From Thermodesulfobacteriaceae bacterium UBA6232 (GTDB taxonomy: Bacteria; Desulfobacterota; Thermodesulfobacteria; Thermodesulfobacteriales; Thermodesulfobacteriaceae): 64,000 bases of DNA. The translations under genes and the position numbers were made by a program. This document shows positions 17,526 to 26,663 of the stretch, in pieces. The notes below the pieces were generated by a model. It saw only the letters and a list, made by a program, of their open reading frames with translations. It did no database searches and had not been told where the DNA came from. Location: positions 1-64,000 of the forward strand of contig DJWK01000022.1 in assembly GCA_002441555.1 (NCBI GenBank), in the 5' to 3' direction. Within the stretch, counting starts at the first letter, position 1. Each line of letters starts with the position of its first letter.

Positions 17526-18074
17526 TTAAAGATTCTTTTCCTTGGTATTAATTAAATTTTTAAGTACTGCAAAGGGTGAACCCTTCTTTATTTTGAAACA
17601 TTCGCAGGTTTCTGCATTTAAATTGGTTCCGCAATGGGGACAAAGCCCTTTACAATTTTCTTTACAAAGATTCCTATAAGGCAAAGCAAGAAAAATTTCT
17701 TCCTGTAAGATATTAAAAAAGGAGATAAAGGAGCTTTCATAAAAACTTACTTCAAGATCCTCACTGGTTAATTCTTTTTCTTCCTGCAAATTAAGTGTAT
17801 TCTTAGGAAGAAGTAAAACCTTAAAATCTTCATCAATATTATATTCAAAATTTTCCAAACACCTATCACAAGAAAGTTCTACAGAACCAGAGATATGACC
17901 CTCAACCACAACTTCAAAGCCCCTTTTAATTAATTTTAAATTTCCAGAGAAGGGTTTTAAAACCTTTAAATCTTTTCCGAAATCAGAAAGATCTTCAAAT
18001 GCAAAGTTCAATCCTTCTAAGGGTATTTCCTCTAAGGAAATGCCCCAGTTTGGGAAATTTTCATTATTTTTCAT
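17526..18074 (-). CDS. DUF177 / YceD-family protein
   Basis: A 182-residue protein beginning at ATG 18074, chosen because aggtgat precedes it; a longer frame to 18128 starts with TTG and has no binding site. The DUF177 core includes VELSCDRCLENFEYNID and the C-terminal NLCKENCKGLCPHCGTNLN with clustered Cys that probably bind zinc. The gene nearly always precedes rpmF; YceD is implicated in 23S rRNA accumulation, but the mechanism is unclear. First gene of the operon. Confidence 0.88.
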   Translation of the reverse strand: MKNNENFPNWGISLEEIPLEGLNFAFEDLSDFGKDLKVLKPFSGNLKLIKRGFEVVVEGHISGSVELSCDRCLENFEYNIDEDFKVLLLPKNTLNLQEEKELTSEDLEVSFYESSFISFFNILQEEIFLALPYRNLCKENCKGLCPHCGTNLNAETCECFKIKKGSPFAVLKNLINTKEKNL

Positions 18075-18241
18075 TTTATCACCTGTAGTCCTTTTCTTTA
18101 AAAATAATACCAAAAAGGGGTTTGTCAAATTTGGAAAGGGTCAAGTTCAAAGGAGCTTGTAATTATACCAATAAAAATTACAATTTAAAAGATACCTTTT
18201 TATTTTTGGCTTTTTATCTAAGCTTTTTATTTAAATAAGCC

Positions 18242-19903
18242 ATGTTTAATAGTTTTAAACTTAGCGTTACGCGTAAATTTATCTTTTGGCTCAATTTATT
18301 GCTTATTCTTCTTTTACTAATTCCGATGTTAATTCTTTTCGGATATCTTGAAAGATTAATTTTTCAGCAAGTAAAGAAGCAGGCCGAAACCATTTATCAA
18401 CAAATAATCATAACCCGAAAATGGATCGCAATGCACGGCGGGATTTATGTGGAAAAATTACCTTGGGTTGAGGAAAATCTCTATCTCGAGCTAATTGGTG
18501 AAAAAGTAAGACTCATAAGTAAAGAGGGACGCCTTTTAATAAAGGAAAATCCTGCCTTAATTACCAGACAGCTTTCACAACTTGCCAAAGAAAATAATTT
18601 ATACTGGTTTAAATTAACCAGTTTGAAATATATTAATCCATATAATAAACCAGATGCTACGGAAGAAGAGGCTTTAAAATTATTTGAGAAAAACACTATT
18701 TGGGAATATGTTATTATAGAAAGGGTTGGTTCTCATACCTATTATCGTTTAATTAAACCCCTTATCACAGAAAAAAGTTGCCTTAAATGTCATGCCAGAC
18801 AGGGATATAAAGAAGGGCAAATAAGAGGAGCCATAAGTATATTTATTCCCCTTGATGAAACTCTACTTAAACTTTCCTTTTATAAAAAATTCACAATAAT
18901 TATATTTTTTATTTTCTTTGCTATTTTGAATTTCACTATTATTGTTCTTTCAAATCGCTTTATTTTTAAACCTTTTTACTGCACTGTTTCTCTTCTTAAA
19001 ATTTTAAGGAATCTCTATGGAAAACAAATTAAAGAGGAAAAACAGTCTTCAATAAAAATTACCAATGAATGGGAGCTTTTGCTTGATAGTATAAATAAGT
19101 TTATTAAGGAAATAAATTACCATCAAGAGAAGATGGAAGAAAAAATTAAAGAAGTAACAAAAGACCTTGAGGAAAAGAATAAGACCCTTCAAAATCTGCT
19201 TGAGAAGAGAAAATTTCTTATAACCAATATGGCTCACGAATTAAAAACCCCTTTAACCTCTGTTAAGGGAAGTATTGATTATCTTAAACGGGTGCTTGAT
19301 TCAAGGTGGATGGCCCAATCAGAAGAGGTGTATCAAAAGGTGCAGGAATTTTTAGAAATTTCTCAAAAAAACATCAATCGTTTAATTCAGCTTTTTAATG
19401 TTTTAGTAGATCTTGAAAAGGCTGAGGCCAATCTTTTGGAGATAGAAATTTCTGCCATCAATTTAAAAGAATTGATGGTAGAGGTAATTTCCCAATTGCA
19501 GGGACTTTACCTTGAAAAATATATAAAATTTCAAATTAATTGTAGGGAGGATATGATTGTTTATGCTGATAGAGAAAAGCTTTCAATCGTTTTGAGTAAT
19601 TTAATAAGTAATGCCATAAAATTTTCACCTGAAGGTGGAACTATTACCATATCAGTCTATGAAAGAGAGGACAAAATAAGAGTTGAGGTGGAGGATGAAG
19701 GAAAAGGCTTAACTAAAGAAGATATTGAAAGGATTTTTGATAGGTTTTATAAAAGAGACTCTCAGGGATTTGGGCTTGGTTTAGCAATTTCCAAGGCTTA
19801 TGTGGAAGCCCACGGAGGAGTTATAAGTGCAGAACCTCGTGACCGAGGAGCCCTTTTCTATTTTGAAATTCCTCAAAATATTAGTATAATTCATAAAATA
19901 TGA
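18242..19903 (+). CDS. Sensor histidine kinase with c-type heme (Tll0287-like) domain
   Basis: A 553-residue membrane kinase. A transmembrane helix at about 15-37, a periplasmic Tll0287-like domain ending in CLKCHARQGY (a CxxCH covalent-heme motif, about residue 180), a second helix near 215-240, a coiled linker, a HisKA box NMAHELKTPLTSVKG and an ATPase domain with NLISNAIKFSPEGG and GFGLGLAISKAYVEAHGG. The heme suggests sensing of redox state, oxygen or nitric oxide outside the cytoplasm. The response regulator overlaps its last four bases. It lies beside the nap genes but on the opposite strand; control of nap is inference. Confidence 0.9.
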   Translation: MFNSFKLSVTRKFIFWLNLLLILLLLIPMLILFGYLERLIFQQVKKQAETIYQQIIITRKWIAMHGGIYVEKLPWVEENLYLELIGEKVRLISKEGRLLIKENPALITRQLSQLAKENNLYWFKLTSLKYINPYNKPDATEEEALKLFEKNTIWEYVIIERVGSHTYYRLIKPLITEKSCLKCHARQGYKEGQIRGAISIFIPLDETLLKLSFYKKFTIIIFFIFFAILNFTIIVLSNRFIFKPFYCTVSLLKILRNLYGKQIKEEKQSSIKITNEWELLLDSINKFIKEINYHQEKMEEKIKEVTKDLEEKNKTLQNLLEKRKFLITNMAHELKTPLTSVKGSIDYLKRVLDSRWMAQSEEVYQKVQEFLEISQKNINRLIQLFNVLVDLEKAEANLLEIEISAINLKELMVEVISQLQGLYLEKYIKFQINCREDMIVYADREKLSIVLSNLISNAIKFSPEGGTITISVYEREDKIRVEVEDEGKGLTKEDIERIFDRFYKRDSQGFGLGLAISKAYVEAHGGVISAEPRDRGALFYFEIPQNISIIHKI

Positions 19904-20592
19904 AAAAGAAAATTCTGGTAGTAGATGATGATTCTGATATCTTAAAGGTGGTTTCAGCCTTTTTAGAGCTTGAAAATTTTAAGGTTCTTACAGCCCAATC
20001 TGTAAATGAAGCAAAAAGGATTTTTCAAAGGGAGTCTCCGGATTTAATTATTCTTGATATTATGCTTCCTGATGAAAGCGGGCTTGAATGGTTAAAGGAA
20101 TTAAAAAGAATTACACCTTTGACACCGGTATTAATGCTTACTGCCAAAAGTTCGGTATCTGATAAAGTGATGGGTTTTGAACTCGGGGCTGACGATTATC
20201 TTGCTAAACCCTTTGAACCCCTTGAACTTGTGGCAAGATGTAAAGCCCTTTTAAGAAAAAAGGAAGTCTATACCAAAAGGGAATTAAGAATTTTGAAGAT
20301 CAAAGATCTTGAAATTGATTTTGAAGGAAAAAGGGTCTATAAGAAGGGAAAAGAGATTTTTTTAACTCCCAAAGAATGGGCCATTCTTTCTCTCCTTCTC
20401 TCAAGGCCCGGAAGAGTCTTTTCAAGGGAGGAGATAAAGGAGGCCCTCTGGAAGGATAAAGAGGTTTATAACTGGAGCAGGGTCCTTGATGTTCATATAA
20501 AGCACTTAAGAGATAAAATTGAGGATGATCCTTCCTCTCCAGACTATATCATTACTATCTATGGCCAGGGTTATAAATTTAGAGAAATTTAA
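19900..20592 (+). CDS. OmpR/PhoB-family response regulator
   Basis: A 230-residue two-domain regulator: receiver domain with acidic pocket VDDDSD, phosphoacceptor in ILDIMLPDESG and KPFEPLEL, then a winged-helix effector with LTPKEWAILSLLLSRPGRVF and VLDVHIKHLRDKIEDDP. It is coupled to the heme-binding kinase by an ATGA overlap. Its C-terminal 14 bases overlap the end of the convergent napH gene. Direct repeats spaced about 11 bases upstream of the nitrite reductase gene (26664-26725) are of the kind bound by this family. Confidence 0.93.
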   Translation: MKKKILVVDDDSDILKVVSAFLELENFKVLTAQSVNEAKRIFQRESPDLIILDIMLPDESGLEWLKELKRITPLTPVLMLTAKSSVSDKVMGFELGADDYLAKPFEPLELVARCKALLRKKEVYTKRELRILKIKDLEIDFEGKRVYKKGKEIFLTPKEWAILSLLLSRPGRVFSREEIKEALWKDKEVYNWSRVLDVHIKHLRDKIEDDPSSPDYIITIYGQGYKFREI

Positions 20593-21400
20593 AATCTAAA
20601 GGATTTTCTTTTTTTCGCAATCCCTTACAGATATCAACACACCTTCCGCAATTGTAACAATCTTCAAGGTGATTCCCCAGATGGGGTGTTAACCCAAGGG
20701 GGCATTCAAAGCTGCATAGGGCACATTCCTTGCAAGTAAGATCCTTTCTCTTAATAATTCTTAGTCCCCCTTTCCATCTTGCCATACCCAAAATAAGCCC
20801 TGTTGGACAGATGAACTTACACCAAATCCTTTTTTTGAAAAAAAGGTCCACAAAAAGAACCATTAATATTAAAAGAAGGCTAAAGAGAATAAAGGAATAT
20901 AGATGAAGCACAAGCTGATGTAAGAGCACCGAGAGAAGTCCTGGCATAAGAATGTAATAGGGAAAGGGAGGAATAAAAATTCCTAAAGCTAAAGCAAGAG
21001 CCAACCAGACTTTTTTGCTTTTAGGTGAAGCCTCAAAATAAATGAGAGGTTTTTTGCGAAAAAGATGTGTTTTTAAAAAATCCAAAATTTCATAAAGAAA
21101 ATTATAAGGACAGATCCAACTGCAAAAAACCCTGCCGAAAAGGAAGGCTATTAATAGTGGAATTAAAAAACCAGTTACAGTCCAGACAAAAAGATCGGCT
21201 TTTAAAAGATTCCTCCCAAGATAAGTTAAATAAATAAAAGGGTCCACTATGTGAATTGGGCCTAATTTAAAGGAATAAAAGGTGCCTAAGAGAAAACTCT
21301 GCTTATGGGAGGTATAATAGACAGCTAAGAAAAATAAAAAGGTTCCAATCTGGAAAAGCCTTCTTGTTAAAGTGAATTTTCCTTTAAAGAAGTCCTTCAT
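20579..21400 (-). CDS. napH: Quinol dehydrogenase membrane subunit NapH
   Basis: A 273-residue membrane protein with about four hydrophobic helices, the paired NapH motifs CSWICPYNFL and CKFICPTGL, and a C-terminal double ferredoxin with CKECALCSFECPLG and CYNCGRCVDICKG. With NapG it is expected to pass electrons from menaquinol to NapM/NapA. ATG 21400 is chosen because taagga precedes it; a longer frame begins with TTG. It is the last gene of napMADGH, one base after napG. Confidence 0.9.
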   Translation of the reverse strand: MKDFFKGKFTLTRRLFQIGTFLFFLAVYYTSHKQSFLLGTFYSFKLGPIHIVDPFIYLTYLGRNLLKADLFVWTVTGFLIPLLIAFLFGRVFCSWICPYNFLYEILDFLKTHLFRKKPLIYFEASPKSKKVWLALALALGIFIPPFPYYILMPGLLSVLLHQLVLHLYSFILFSLLLILMVLFVDLFFKKRIWCKFICPTGLILGMARWKGGLRIIKRKDLTCKECALCSFECPLGLTPHLGNHLEDCYNCGRCVDICKGLRKKENPLDFKFL

Positions 21401-21401
21401 T

Positions 21402-21878
21402 TTAATCCTTAAGTGGCTCAACAATTATAGCTGATGGTTCTACGGGGCAAACATTTTCGCAGATTCCACACCCAACGCAGTATTTTTCTATTACCACAGG
21501 AAGAAGTTCATCCGTCATTTTTAAAGCCTTATCAAAGATGGGGCAGTTCATAAAACAGGCCCTGCAAAAGCTTCCTTGATAAGCCCAGCAGGTATCCCTG
21601 TTAATTCGTGCAATCCCCATTTTAACTTTGTTCTTATCCACGAGGGTTCTATCAAGAGCTCCGCTTGGACAGACAGGAGGGCACTTCATACAGAGATAAC
21701 AGGGTTTTTTTCTTGCTATGATATAGGGAAGACCAAAATAAAAGGGATTTTCCCAAGAAGTGAGCACAATGCTATTGTAAGGACATATCTGCTGACATTT
21801 TCCGCATCTTATGCATTTTTTTACAAATTCAGATTCTTTTACTGCTCCCGGAGGGCGAAGAAATTTTGTTTTGAACAT
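21402..21878 (-). CDS. napG: NapG-type ferredoxin without Tat signal
   Basis: A 158-residue protein with four [4Fe-4S] sites: CIRCGKCQQICP, CYLCMKCPPVCPSGAL, a CRACFMNCP group and CVGCGICENVCP. The segments RPPGAV, then GLPYIIARKKPC and GIARINRDTCWAYQG are those of NapG rather than NapF. NapG normally starts with a twin-arginine signal of about 40 residues; here the chain begins just before RPPGA, and the upstream gene ends only 12 bases away, so no signal can be added. Location of this subunit is therefore uncertain. ATG 21878 follows aaggag. Confidence 0.85.
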   Translation of the reverse strand: MFKTKFLRPPGAVKESEFVKKCIRCGKCQQICPYNSIVLTSWENPFYFGLPYIIARKKPCYLCMKCPPVCPSGALDRTLVDKNKVKMGIARINRDTCWAYQGSFCRACFMNCPIFDKALKMTDELLPVVIEKYCVGCGICENVCPVEPSAIIVEPLKD

Positions 21879-21890
21879 TTAGAAAACTCC

Positions 21891-22121
21891 TTATGAAGTA
21901 TCGCTGTTATCTTGAAAGGAGGAAAGAATAGAAAGGCCAAGGAAGCCCTTTATTTCCGTTAGGGCTTCCTCTACAGCCTTCCATTCTTGAAGATCTTTAA
22001 GCTCTATTACACCGAGTAATTGATTTTCTTTTTTGCCATAAATTTTTAAAAAAGAGAGGGAGGAAAGGGCCTTTTCAGCCTCCTCCCCTTCAATATCTAT
22101 AAGAACTCCAATATAAAACAT
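21891..22121 (-). CDS. napD: Nitrate reductase assembly chaperone NapD
   Basis: A 76-residue ferredoxin-like-fold protein, the right size and position for NapD, which binds the Tat signal of NapA in the cytoplasm and holds export until cofactor insertion. Sequence conservation is low in this family; the pattern of two beta-alpha-beta units (YIGVLIDIEGEEAEKALSSL and LLGVIELKDLQEW) and its place three bases after napA support the call. Confidence 0.8.
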   Translation of the reverse strand: MFYIGVLIDIEGEEAEKALSSLSFLKIYGKKENQLLGVIELKDLQEWKAVEEALTEIKGFLGLSILSSFQDNSDTS

Positions 22122-22124
22122 TTC

Positions 22125-24434
22125 TTATGCCTTTTCAATTCTAACTGCTGAAATTTTGAATTCAGGCTGTTTGGACATGGGATCAAAGGCATCGGTTACA
22201 AGGATATTAATCAATTTATCTGGATAGTGGAAGGGAACGAAAACCACCCCTGGTCTTGGGATGTCCACTACCTTAGCAGGAAGCACAATACTTCCTCTGC
22301 GAGAGGTAATCCGGACCATATCTCCAGTTTTGATTCCCAGCTTTTGAGCATCCTTGGGATTAATTTCTACAAAAGCTCGGGGAGCTGCTCTCATAAGTTC
22401 GGGAACCTTCATGGTCATCGTGCCTGTGTGCCAATGTTCAATGAGACGGCCTGTGGTAAGAATAAAGGGATAGTCCTTATCTGCAGGTTCAGCTGGACCC
22501 ACGGCAGGTCTAAGCCAAATAACAGCCCTGTTTCCATCTGCTGGATTGCCGTAGAAGGAGATATCTTCAGCCTTGGGATCATACTTTTTAACCAAGGGAT
22601 CTCCATATTTGGCAGTATATCTCCTTAAGGTTCCTGGTGCAGGATAATCTTCAGTAGGAACAGGCCAGAGCATTCCGTGTTCTTTAATAAGTCTTGCTCT
22701 TGTCATACCCCAGAAATTATAAACAGTATTTCTTGAGCAGGCTCTCATTTCGTTCCAGACATCTTCAGTGGTTTTATAAGGGAAAAGCCTTTTAGCTTCA
22801 TCAGCTCTACCCAGGGCAGTAAGAAGTTTTCTTGCAAAGGTTAAAATCACCTCAAAGTCAGATTTTGCCTCTCCCAGTGGTTTTATCACTTGAGGCAAAT
22901 ACTGATACCTTCTTTCGGATTGACCGTAGGTTCCCTCTTTTTCACACCAGAGTGCTGCTGGCAAAACAAGATCTGCAAGCTCAGAAGTCCTTGAAGGATG
23001 ATAGGCTTCACTTACCACTAAGAAGGTATCCTCTCTTGCCATGCCCTTTCTGTATTTTTCAAGATTGGGAAGGCTCTGTCCGGGGTTTGTGCAAACCACC
23101 CAAAGGCATTTAATCTCACCTTCAGCAAATTTTCTGAAAAGTTCAACCGCAGTTAGACCTGGTTTAGGATGAATACGCCCTTTGGGGAGCCCCCAAAATT
23201 CTTCCATTTCAGCCCTATGCTGATCATTGGCAACAAGTCTTCCGTAAGGCAAAAGATGGGAAAGAAGCCCTACATCTCTAATACCACCGCAAGCATTGGG
23301 CTGTCCTGTGAGAGAAAAAGGAGTTGCCCCGGGTCTGCAGATCTGCCCAGTGAGTAAGTGGAGATTATTCACTAAATTGTTAACCCATACACCTTTTGTC
23401 CTTTGATTAAGACCCATGCACCAAAAACTCATAGTGGCCTTAGAGGTGGCAAACCATCTTGCTGCCTGAATAATCTTTTCCTTGGGACATCCAGATTTTT
23501 GCTCTGCAAGCTCAGGAGTGTATTCCTCAAGAAATTTTACATACTCCTCAAAGTTAACTTTCTGAGGTTTATTGTCAGGTCCCAGTTTTTTAAAGACCAC
23601 ATGTTTGTCAATAAAGTCTTTATTATAAAGTTTTTCCTTTACAATTACATGAGCCATGGCATTAAGGATGTAAAGATCCATTCCGGGAATGAAATCAAGA
23701 TGAAGATCAGCATTTCTTACTGTAAGGGTCTTTCTCGGGTCAGCCACTATAATTTTAACTTTTCTCTTTCTTTTCTGTTCCATAATTAGTCTAAAAATTA
23801 CAGGATGCGCTTCACTCATGTTTGATCCGATGATAAAGAAACAGTCAGCATAATAGATATCGTCATAACTCCCCATGGGTTCATCTTTTCCAAAGGAGGT
23901 CACATATCCAACAGCAGCTGAAGCCATGCATAATCTTGGATTACCGTCTATGTTATTTGTTCCAAGGGCACCTTTAAAAAGTTTATTAGCAAGATAGGAT
24001 TCCTCAGAATAGGATTGTCCGGATCCATAAAAACCTACAGAATGCGGTCCATATTTCTTGATAGCCTCGGCAAATTTTGAGACCATAAGATTCATAGCTT
24101 CTTCCCAGGTGATTCTTTTCCATTTTCCACCCTCTCTCACCATGGGATATTTGAGCCTGTCAGGGGCATCAAGAATCTTAGGAAGATAACTTCCCTTTAC
24201 ACAGATATATCCTCTGTTCCAGTTTTTGTCATCCCCTTTAACAGCAACAACTTTTCCTCCCTTTACCCCGATGTATAGACCACATCCAGCACCGCAGTAA
24301 CGGCAAACACTTTTTATCCATTTATCCACATCAACTGCCTGAAGATTCTCAGGAAGGGAAAGCTCAAAACCAACAACTGAGGCAGCTGTTAAGGCTGCAC
24401 TCCATTTTAAAAATTCTCTTCTATCACACTTCAT
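22125..24434 (-). CDS. napA: Periplasmic nitrate reductase catalytic subunit NapA
   Basis: A 769-residue molybdopterin enzyme. ATG 24434 is chosen because it follows aggaggt with good spacing; a longer frame begins with GTG 24443. The Tat signal is RREFLKWSAA. The [4Fe-4S] cluster is bound by CRYCGAGCG and the Cys of YICVKGS; the molybdenum ligand is the Cys of NPRLCMASAAVGY. The C-terminal beta barrel binds the second pterin (TTGRLIEHWHTGTMT). It reduces nitrate to nitrite in the periplasm. It is preceded by NapM and followed by NapD, G and H; there is no NapB or NapC, so NapM and NapGH probably supply electrons. The compact size matches the monomeric Desulfovibrio type. Confidence 0.95.
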   Translation of the reverse strand: MKCDRREFLKWSAALTAASVVGFELSLPENLQAVDVDKWIKSVCRYCGAGCGLYIGVKGGKVVAVKGDDKNWNRGYICVKGSYLPKILDAPDRLKYPMVREGGKWKRITWEEAMNLMVSKFAEAIKKYGPHSVGFYGSGQSYSEESYLANKLFKGALGTNNIDGNPRLCMASAAVGYVTSFGKDEPMGSYDDIYYADCFFIIGSNMSEAHPVIFRLIMEQKRKRKVKIIVADPRKTLTVRNADLHLDFIPGMDLYILNAMAHVIVKEKLYNKDFIDKHVVFKKLGPDNKPQKVNFEEYVKFLEEYTPELAEQKSGCPKEKIIQAARWFATSKATMSFWCMGLNQRTKGVWVNNLVNNLHLLTGQICRPGATPFSLTGQPNACGGIRDVGLLSHLLPYGRLVANDQHRAEMEEFWGLPKGRIHPKPGLTAVELFRKFAEGEIKCLWVVCTNPGQSLPNLEKYRKGMAREDTFLVVSEAYHPSRTSELADLVLPAALWCEKEGTYGQSERRYQYLPQVIKPLGEAKSDFEVILTFARKLLTALGRADEAKRLFPYKTTEDVWNEMRACSRNTVYNFWGMTRARLIKEHGMLWPVPTEDYPAPGTLRRYTAKYGDPLVKKYDPKAEDISFYGNPADGNRAVIWLRPAVGPAEPADKDYPFILTTGRLIEHWHTGTMTMKVPELMRAAPRAFVEINPKDAQKLGIKTGDMVRITSRRGSIVLPAKVVDIPRPGVVFVPFHYPDKLINILVTDAFDPMSKQPEFKISAVRIEKA

Positions 24435-24451
24435 TTTCTTCACCTCCTGTC

Positions 24452-24844
24452 TTATTTTTGATGAATGTTTTTTGCTCCTGCTTTTACATCAAGGGTGTGT
24501 CCATTGTGGCACTCAAAGCAGGTTTTATATTTTTTTGACCTCTTTATATCCTCAACCTTATCTGCATGGCACATCACACATTCTGAAGGCTTGGATATCC
24601 TTTCAAATCTTTTTTCAAGATCTCCATGACAGATAAAGCATCTTACCTGATTAATTCCGTGCAGGCCTTTTTCCCATTCTCTTGCTTGAGTTTCATGGCA
24701 GGCCACACAAACCTGAGGATCCTCAGTTATCATATCTTCTCCTATCTTGGGGTGGGATTTCTTTTTAGCAGCATTAACTGTAAAAAGCATCCCCAAAAAT
24801 AAAACAATCAAAATACTAATTAACAGGCTAAGCTTCTTCCCCAT
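24452..24844 (-). CDS. napM: Tetraheme cytochrome c, NapM-like
   Basis: A 130-residue exported cytochrome with an N-terminal signal helix (residues 5-25) and four heme-binding motifs: CVACH, CFICH, CVMCH and CFECH. It sits directly before napA, where Desulfovibrio-type operons carry napM. It probably relays electrons from NapGH to NapA in the periplasm. ATG 24844 follows aaaggagg. A terminator-like hairpin lies between it and the upstream nitrite reductase gene. Confidence 0.85.
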   Translation of the reverse strand: MGKKLSLLISILIVLFLGMLFTVNAAKKKSHPKIGEDMITEDPQVCVACHETQAREWEKGLHGINQVRCFICHGDLEKRFERISKPSECVMCHADKVEDIKRSKKYKTCFECHNGHTLDVKAGAKNIHQK

Positions 24845-24875
24845 TGCTTTTTCCTCCTTTTTAATTCTTTAGTAA

Positions 24876-24909
24876 ATAATAAATAAAAAAGGGGGCTTTG
24901 CGCCCCCTT
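24876..24909 (-). terminator. Rho-independent terminator between nitrite reductase and napM
   Basis: On the minus strand, stem aagggggc/gccccctt (24902-24909 with 24889-24896) and a five-base loop are followed by a T-rich run (complement of aaataaaaaa). It would cut or attenuate transcription after the octaheme gene, so nap expression may be lower, or need read-through. Confidence 0.85.
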
Positions 24910-24915
24910 AGATAA

Positions 24916-26604
24916 TTACTTCTTTGCACCTGATTGTTTTTCTTTTATTGCCTTTTCAAGGAGGAGAACTCCTTCATTTGCCAGTTGAATGGCCTTATTT
25001 AAAGAGGCTATGGCAAGTTCAGGATTGTGGAAGCCATCAGAGTTTTCAGCAGTCCACCATTCCCAGTAATGATGAGCCTGAGAGTGTTTAGCTCTTGCCT
25101 GGGAAAGAACCTCTTCAGAGACTCCTACTGCCTGAGCAAGGGCATAAGTATCTATAAGTTTGGAGAGCCAGAACTCGGCCTTTCTCATCTTACCCCTGAT
25201 GTAATTCTGAATACCTGCAATTACATATTCAGCTTGCTCGGGAGTCCAATTCTTATGGCAGTTAACACAAACTGCTGTTCTTCCAGGCACATATTTCACG
25301 CTTCTCTGACCGTGGAAGGTATATATCTTCCCCTGTTTATTCTTGACCTTGGGCATGTGGCAATCCGCACAGGTAACTCCAGCTCTTTCATGTTTGCTTC
25401 CCCAGAAGGTTTCAACCTCAGGATGCTGAAGCTTGATAAGAGGAGCACCAGTAATTTCATGCTTGAAATCTCTGAAGCCTATTTCATCATAAACCTTTGC
25501 AATGTCCATTACATTAACCCAGGGGAAAAAGTTTGTTCTTCTATCAGACATAGGTATCTTTTGTCCAGTCTTTGGATCAAAACCAGGATTACAATTATAC
25601 TCCACATGGCACTGGGCACACATTACATTGGCATCAGCCTTGTTCAAAATACCAATGGCTCTAAAGTCTCTAAAGACAATCTTTTGGACAGTAATTTTTT
25701 TGCTTTTTTCTGGATCATAAGGATAGGTCCCTTTGCCTCTATCAACTATTGCCTCAATTAAGGCGTCTCTCACAATTCTATGTTTAGCAGCATGGGGATC
25801 ATGGCAGTGAACACAAGCAAAGGTTAGGTGAGCATCCCTTGCCATCTCAACCACATTAGAAGTTCTGTCCCACTTGGCCTGAGGGTGTTTATCACCCATG
25901 TAGGCCCATTTAAGAATGTAGTCAGTGGTTTTACACTGGAGACAAACAGGATTGGCTGCATTGGCAGCTGTTCTCGGTGTATAGGGAGGAAAGATTTTTT
26001 TCTCATTTGAAGAAGGATCAGCATCTTTTAAAACCTCCCAAGCACTTCTTTCAGCTGCCTTGGCATTAAATAACAATGTCCAGTCTTTGAGCTGAAATCT
26101 TCCGCCATAAGCTCTATCAACAAGAAGATGATCTACAAGAGCAAAGATGTGGCTTCTTGGTTCAGCATGCTCTCTGGTAAAACCATGAGGTCTCATAAGG
26201 TTGTCAAAAAGAGGAGATCTGCTTGTGGATGTGGCCTTTTCAATCTTAGCGGGTGAATGCAGATTCACACTCACAAAGGATTCATACTGATCTTTATGAC
26301 ACTGTCCGCAAACAGCATGTTCAAGGCGGGTTACGGGTTTGTTCTCCATCGGATTTTCAATATGTTTTCCAAAGTTAGAATGACAGACATTGCAATTTAA
26401 GTTTTTGTGTTTACTTGTGGCATGAAGGTCTTTAATCTCACTATGACATCCGTAGCAGGTCTTCACATCTGCTTTCTCCATGGGAGAAGAAACACCTTTT
26501 TTGGCCTCAACCTGAGAACTCAAACCACCTACTATTAAGGCCCCTACAAGTAGGGCAAGGGGCAACCCCAAAGGCCATTTCAACTTTTTGCCTTTCATAC
26601 CCAT
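24916..26604 (-). CDS. Octaheme c-type cytochrome nitrite reductase (ONR type)
   Basis: A 562-residue exported protein from ATG 26604 (after aaaggagg; a GTG lies two codons upstream). Signal helix at about residues 10-32. Eight heme motifs in order: CYGCH (about 50), CNVCH (71), CGQCH (99), CLQCK (221), CVHCH (264), CAQCHVEYNC (329), CADCH (412), CVNCH (446). The fourth ends in Lys, the catalytic-heme signature of NrfA and octaheme nitrite reductases; the Tyr after heme six and the tail HYWEWWTAENSDGFHNP are shared with NrfA. It should reduce nitrite to ammonium in the periplasm, completing the pathway begun by NapA. Hydroxylamine oxidoreductase was considered, but its CxxCH-only hemes and crosslinking Tyr do not fit. 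Pentaheme NrfA is excluded by heme number. First gene before napM. Confidence 0.88.
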   Translation of the reverse strand: MGMKGKKLKWPLGLPLALLVGALIVGGLSSQVEAKKGVSSPMEKADVKTCYGCHSEIKDLHATSKHKNLNCNVCHSNFGKHIENPMENKPVTRLEHAVCGQCHKDQYESFVSVNLHSPAKIEKATSTSRSPLFDNLMRPHGFTREHAEPRSHIFALVDHLLVDRAYGGRFQLKDWTLLFNAKAAERSAWEVLKDADPSSNEKKIFPPYTPRTAANAANPVCLQCKTTDYILKWAYMGDKHPQAKWDRTSNVVEMARDAHLTFACVHCHDPHAAKHRIVRDALIEAIVDRGKGTYPYDPEKSKKITVQKIVFRDFRAIGILNKADANVMCAQCHVEYNCNPGFDPKTGQKIPMSDRRTNFFPWVNVMDIAKVYDEIGFRDFKHEITGAPLIKLQHPEVETFWGSKHERAGVTCADCHMPKVKNKQGKIYTFHGQRSVKYVPGRTAVCVNCHKNWTPEQAEYVIAGIQNYIRGKMRKAEFWLSKLIDTYALAQAVGVSEEVLSQARAKHSQAHHYWEWWTAENSDGFHNPELAIASLNKAIQLANEGVLLLEKAIKEKQSGAKK

Positions 26605-26663
26605 ATCCACCTCCTTTAAAGGTATTTTTATCCTGATTATAAAAAAATTTCTTGAAAAAAGCT

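Noticed and set aside
25027..25761. Long plus-strand open frame of 244 codons
   Set aside because: Lies antisense to the octaheme reductase; its protein has no domain pattern while the minus strand shows eight heme motifs.
24916..26604. Assignment as hydroxylamine oxidoreductase
   Set aside because: Fourth heme is CxxCK and the C-terminal motif is NrfA-like, which fits octaheme nitrite reductase instead.
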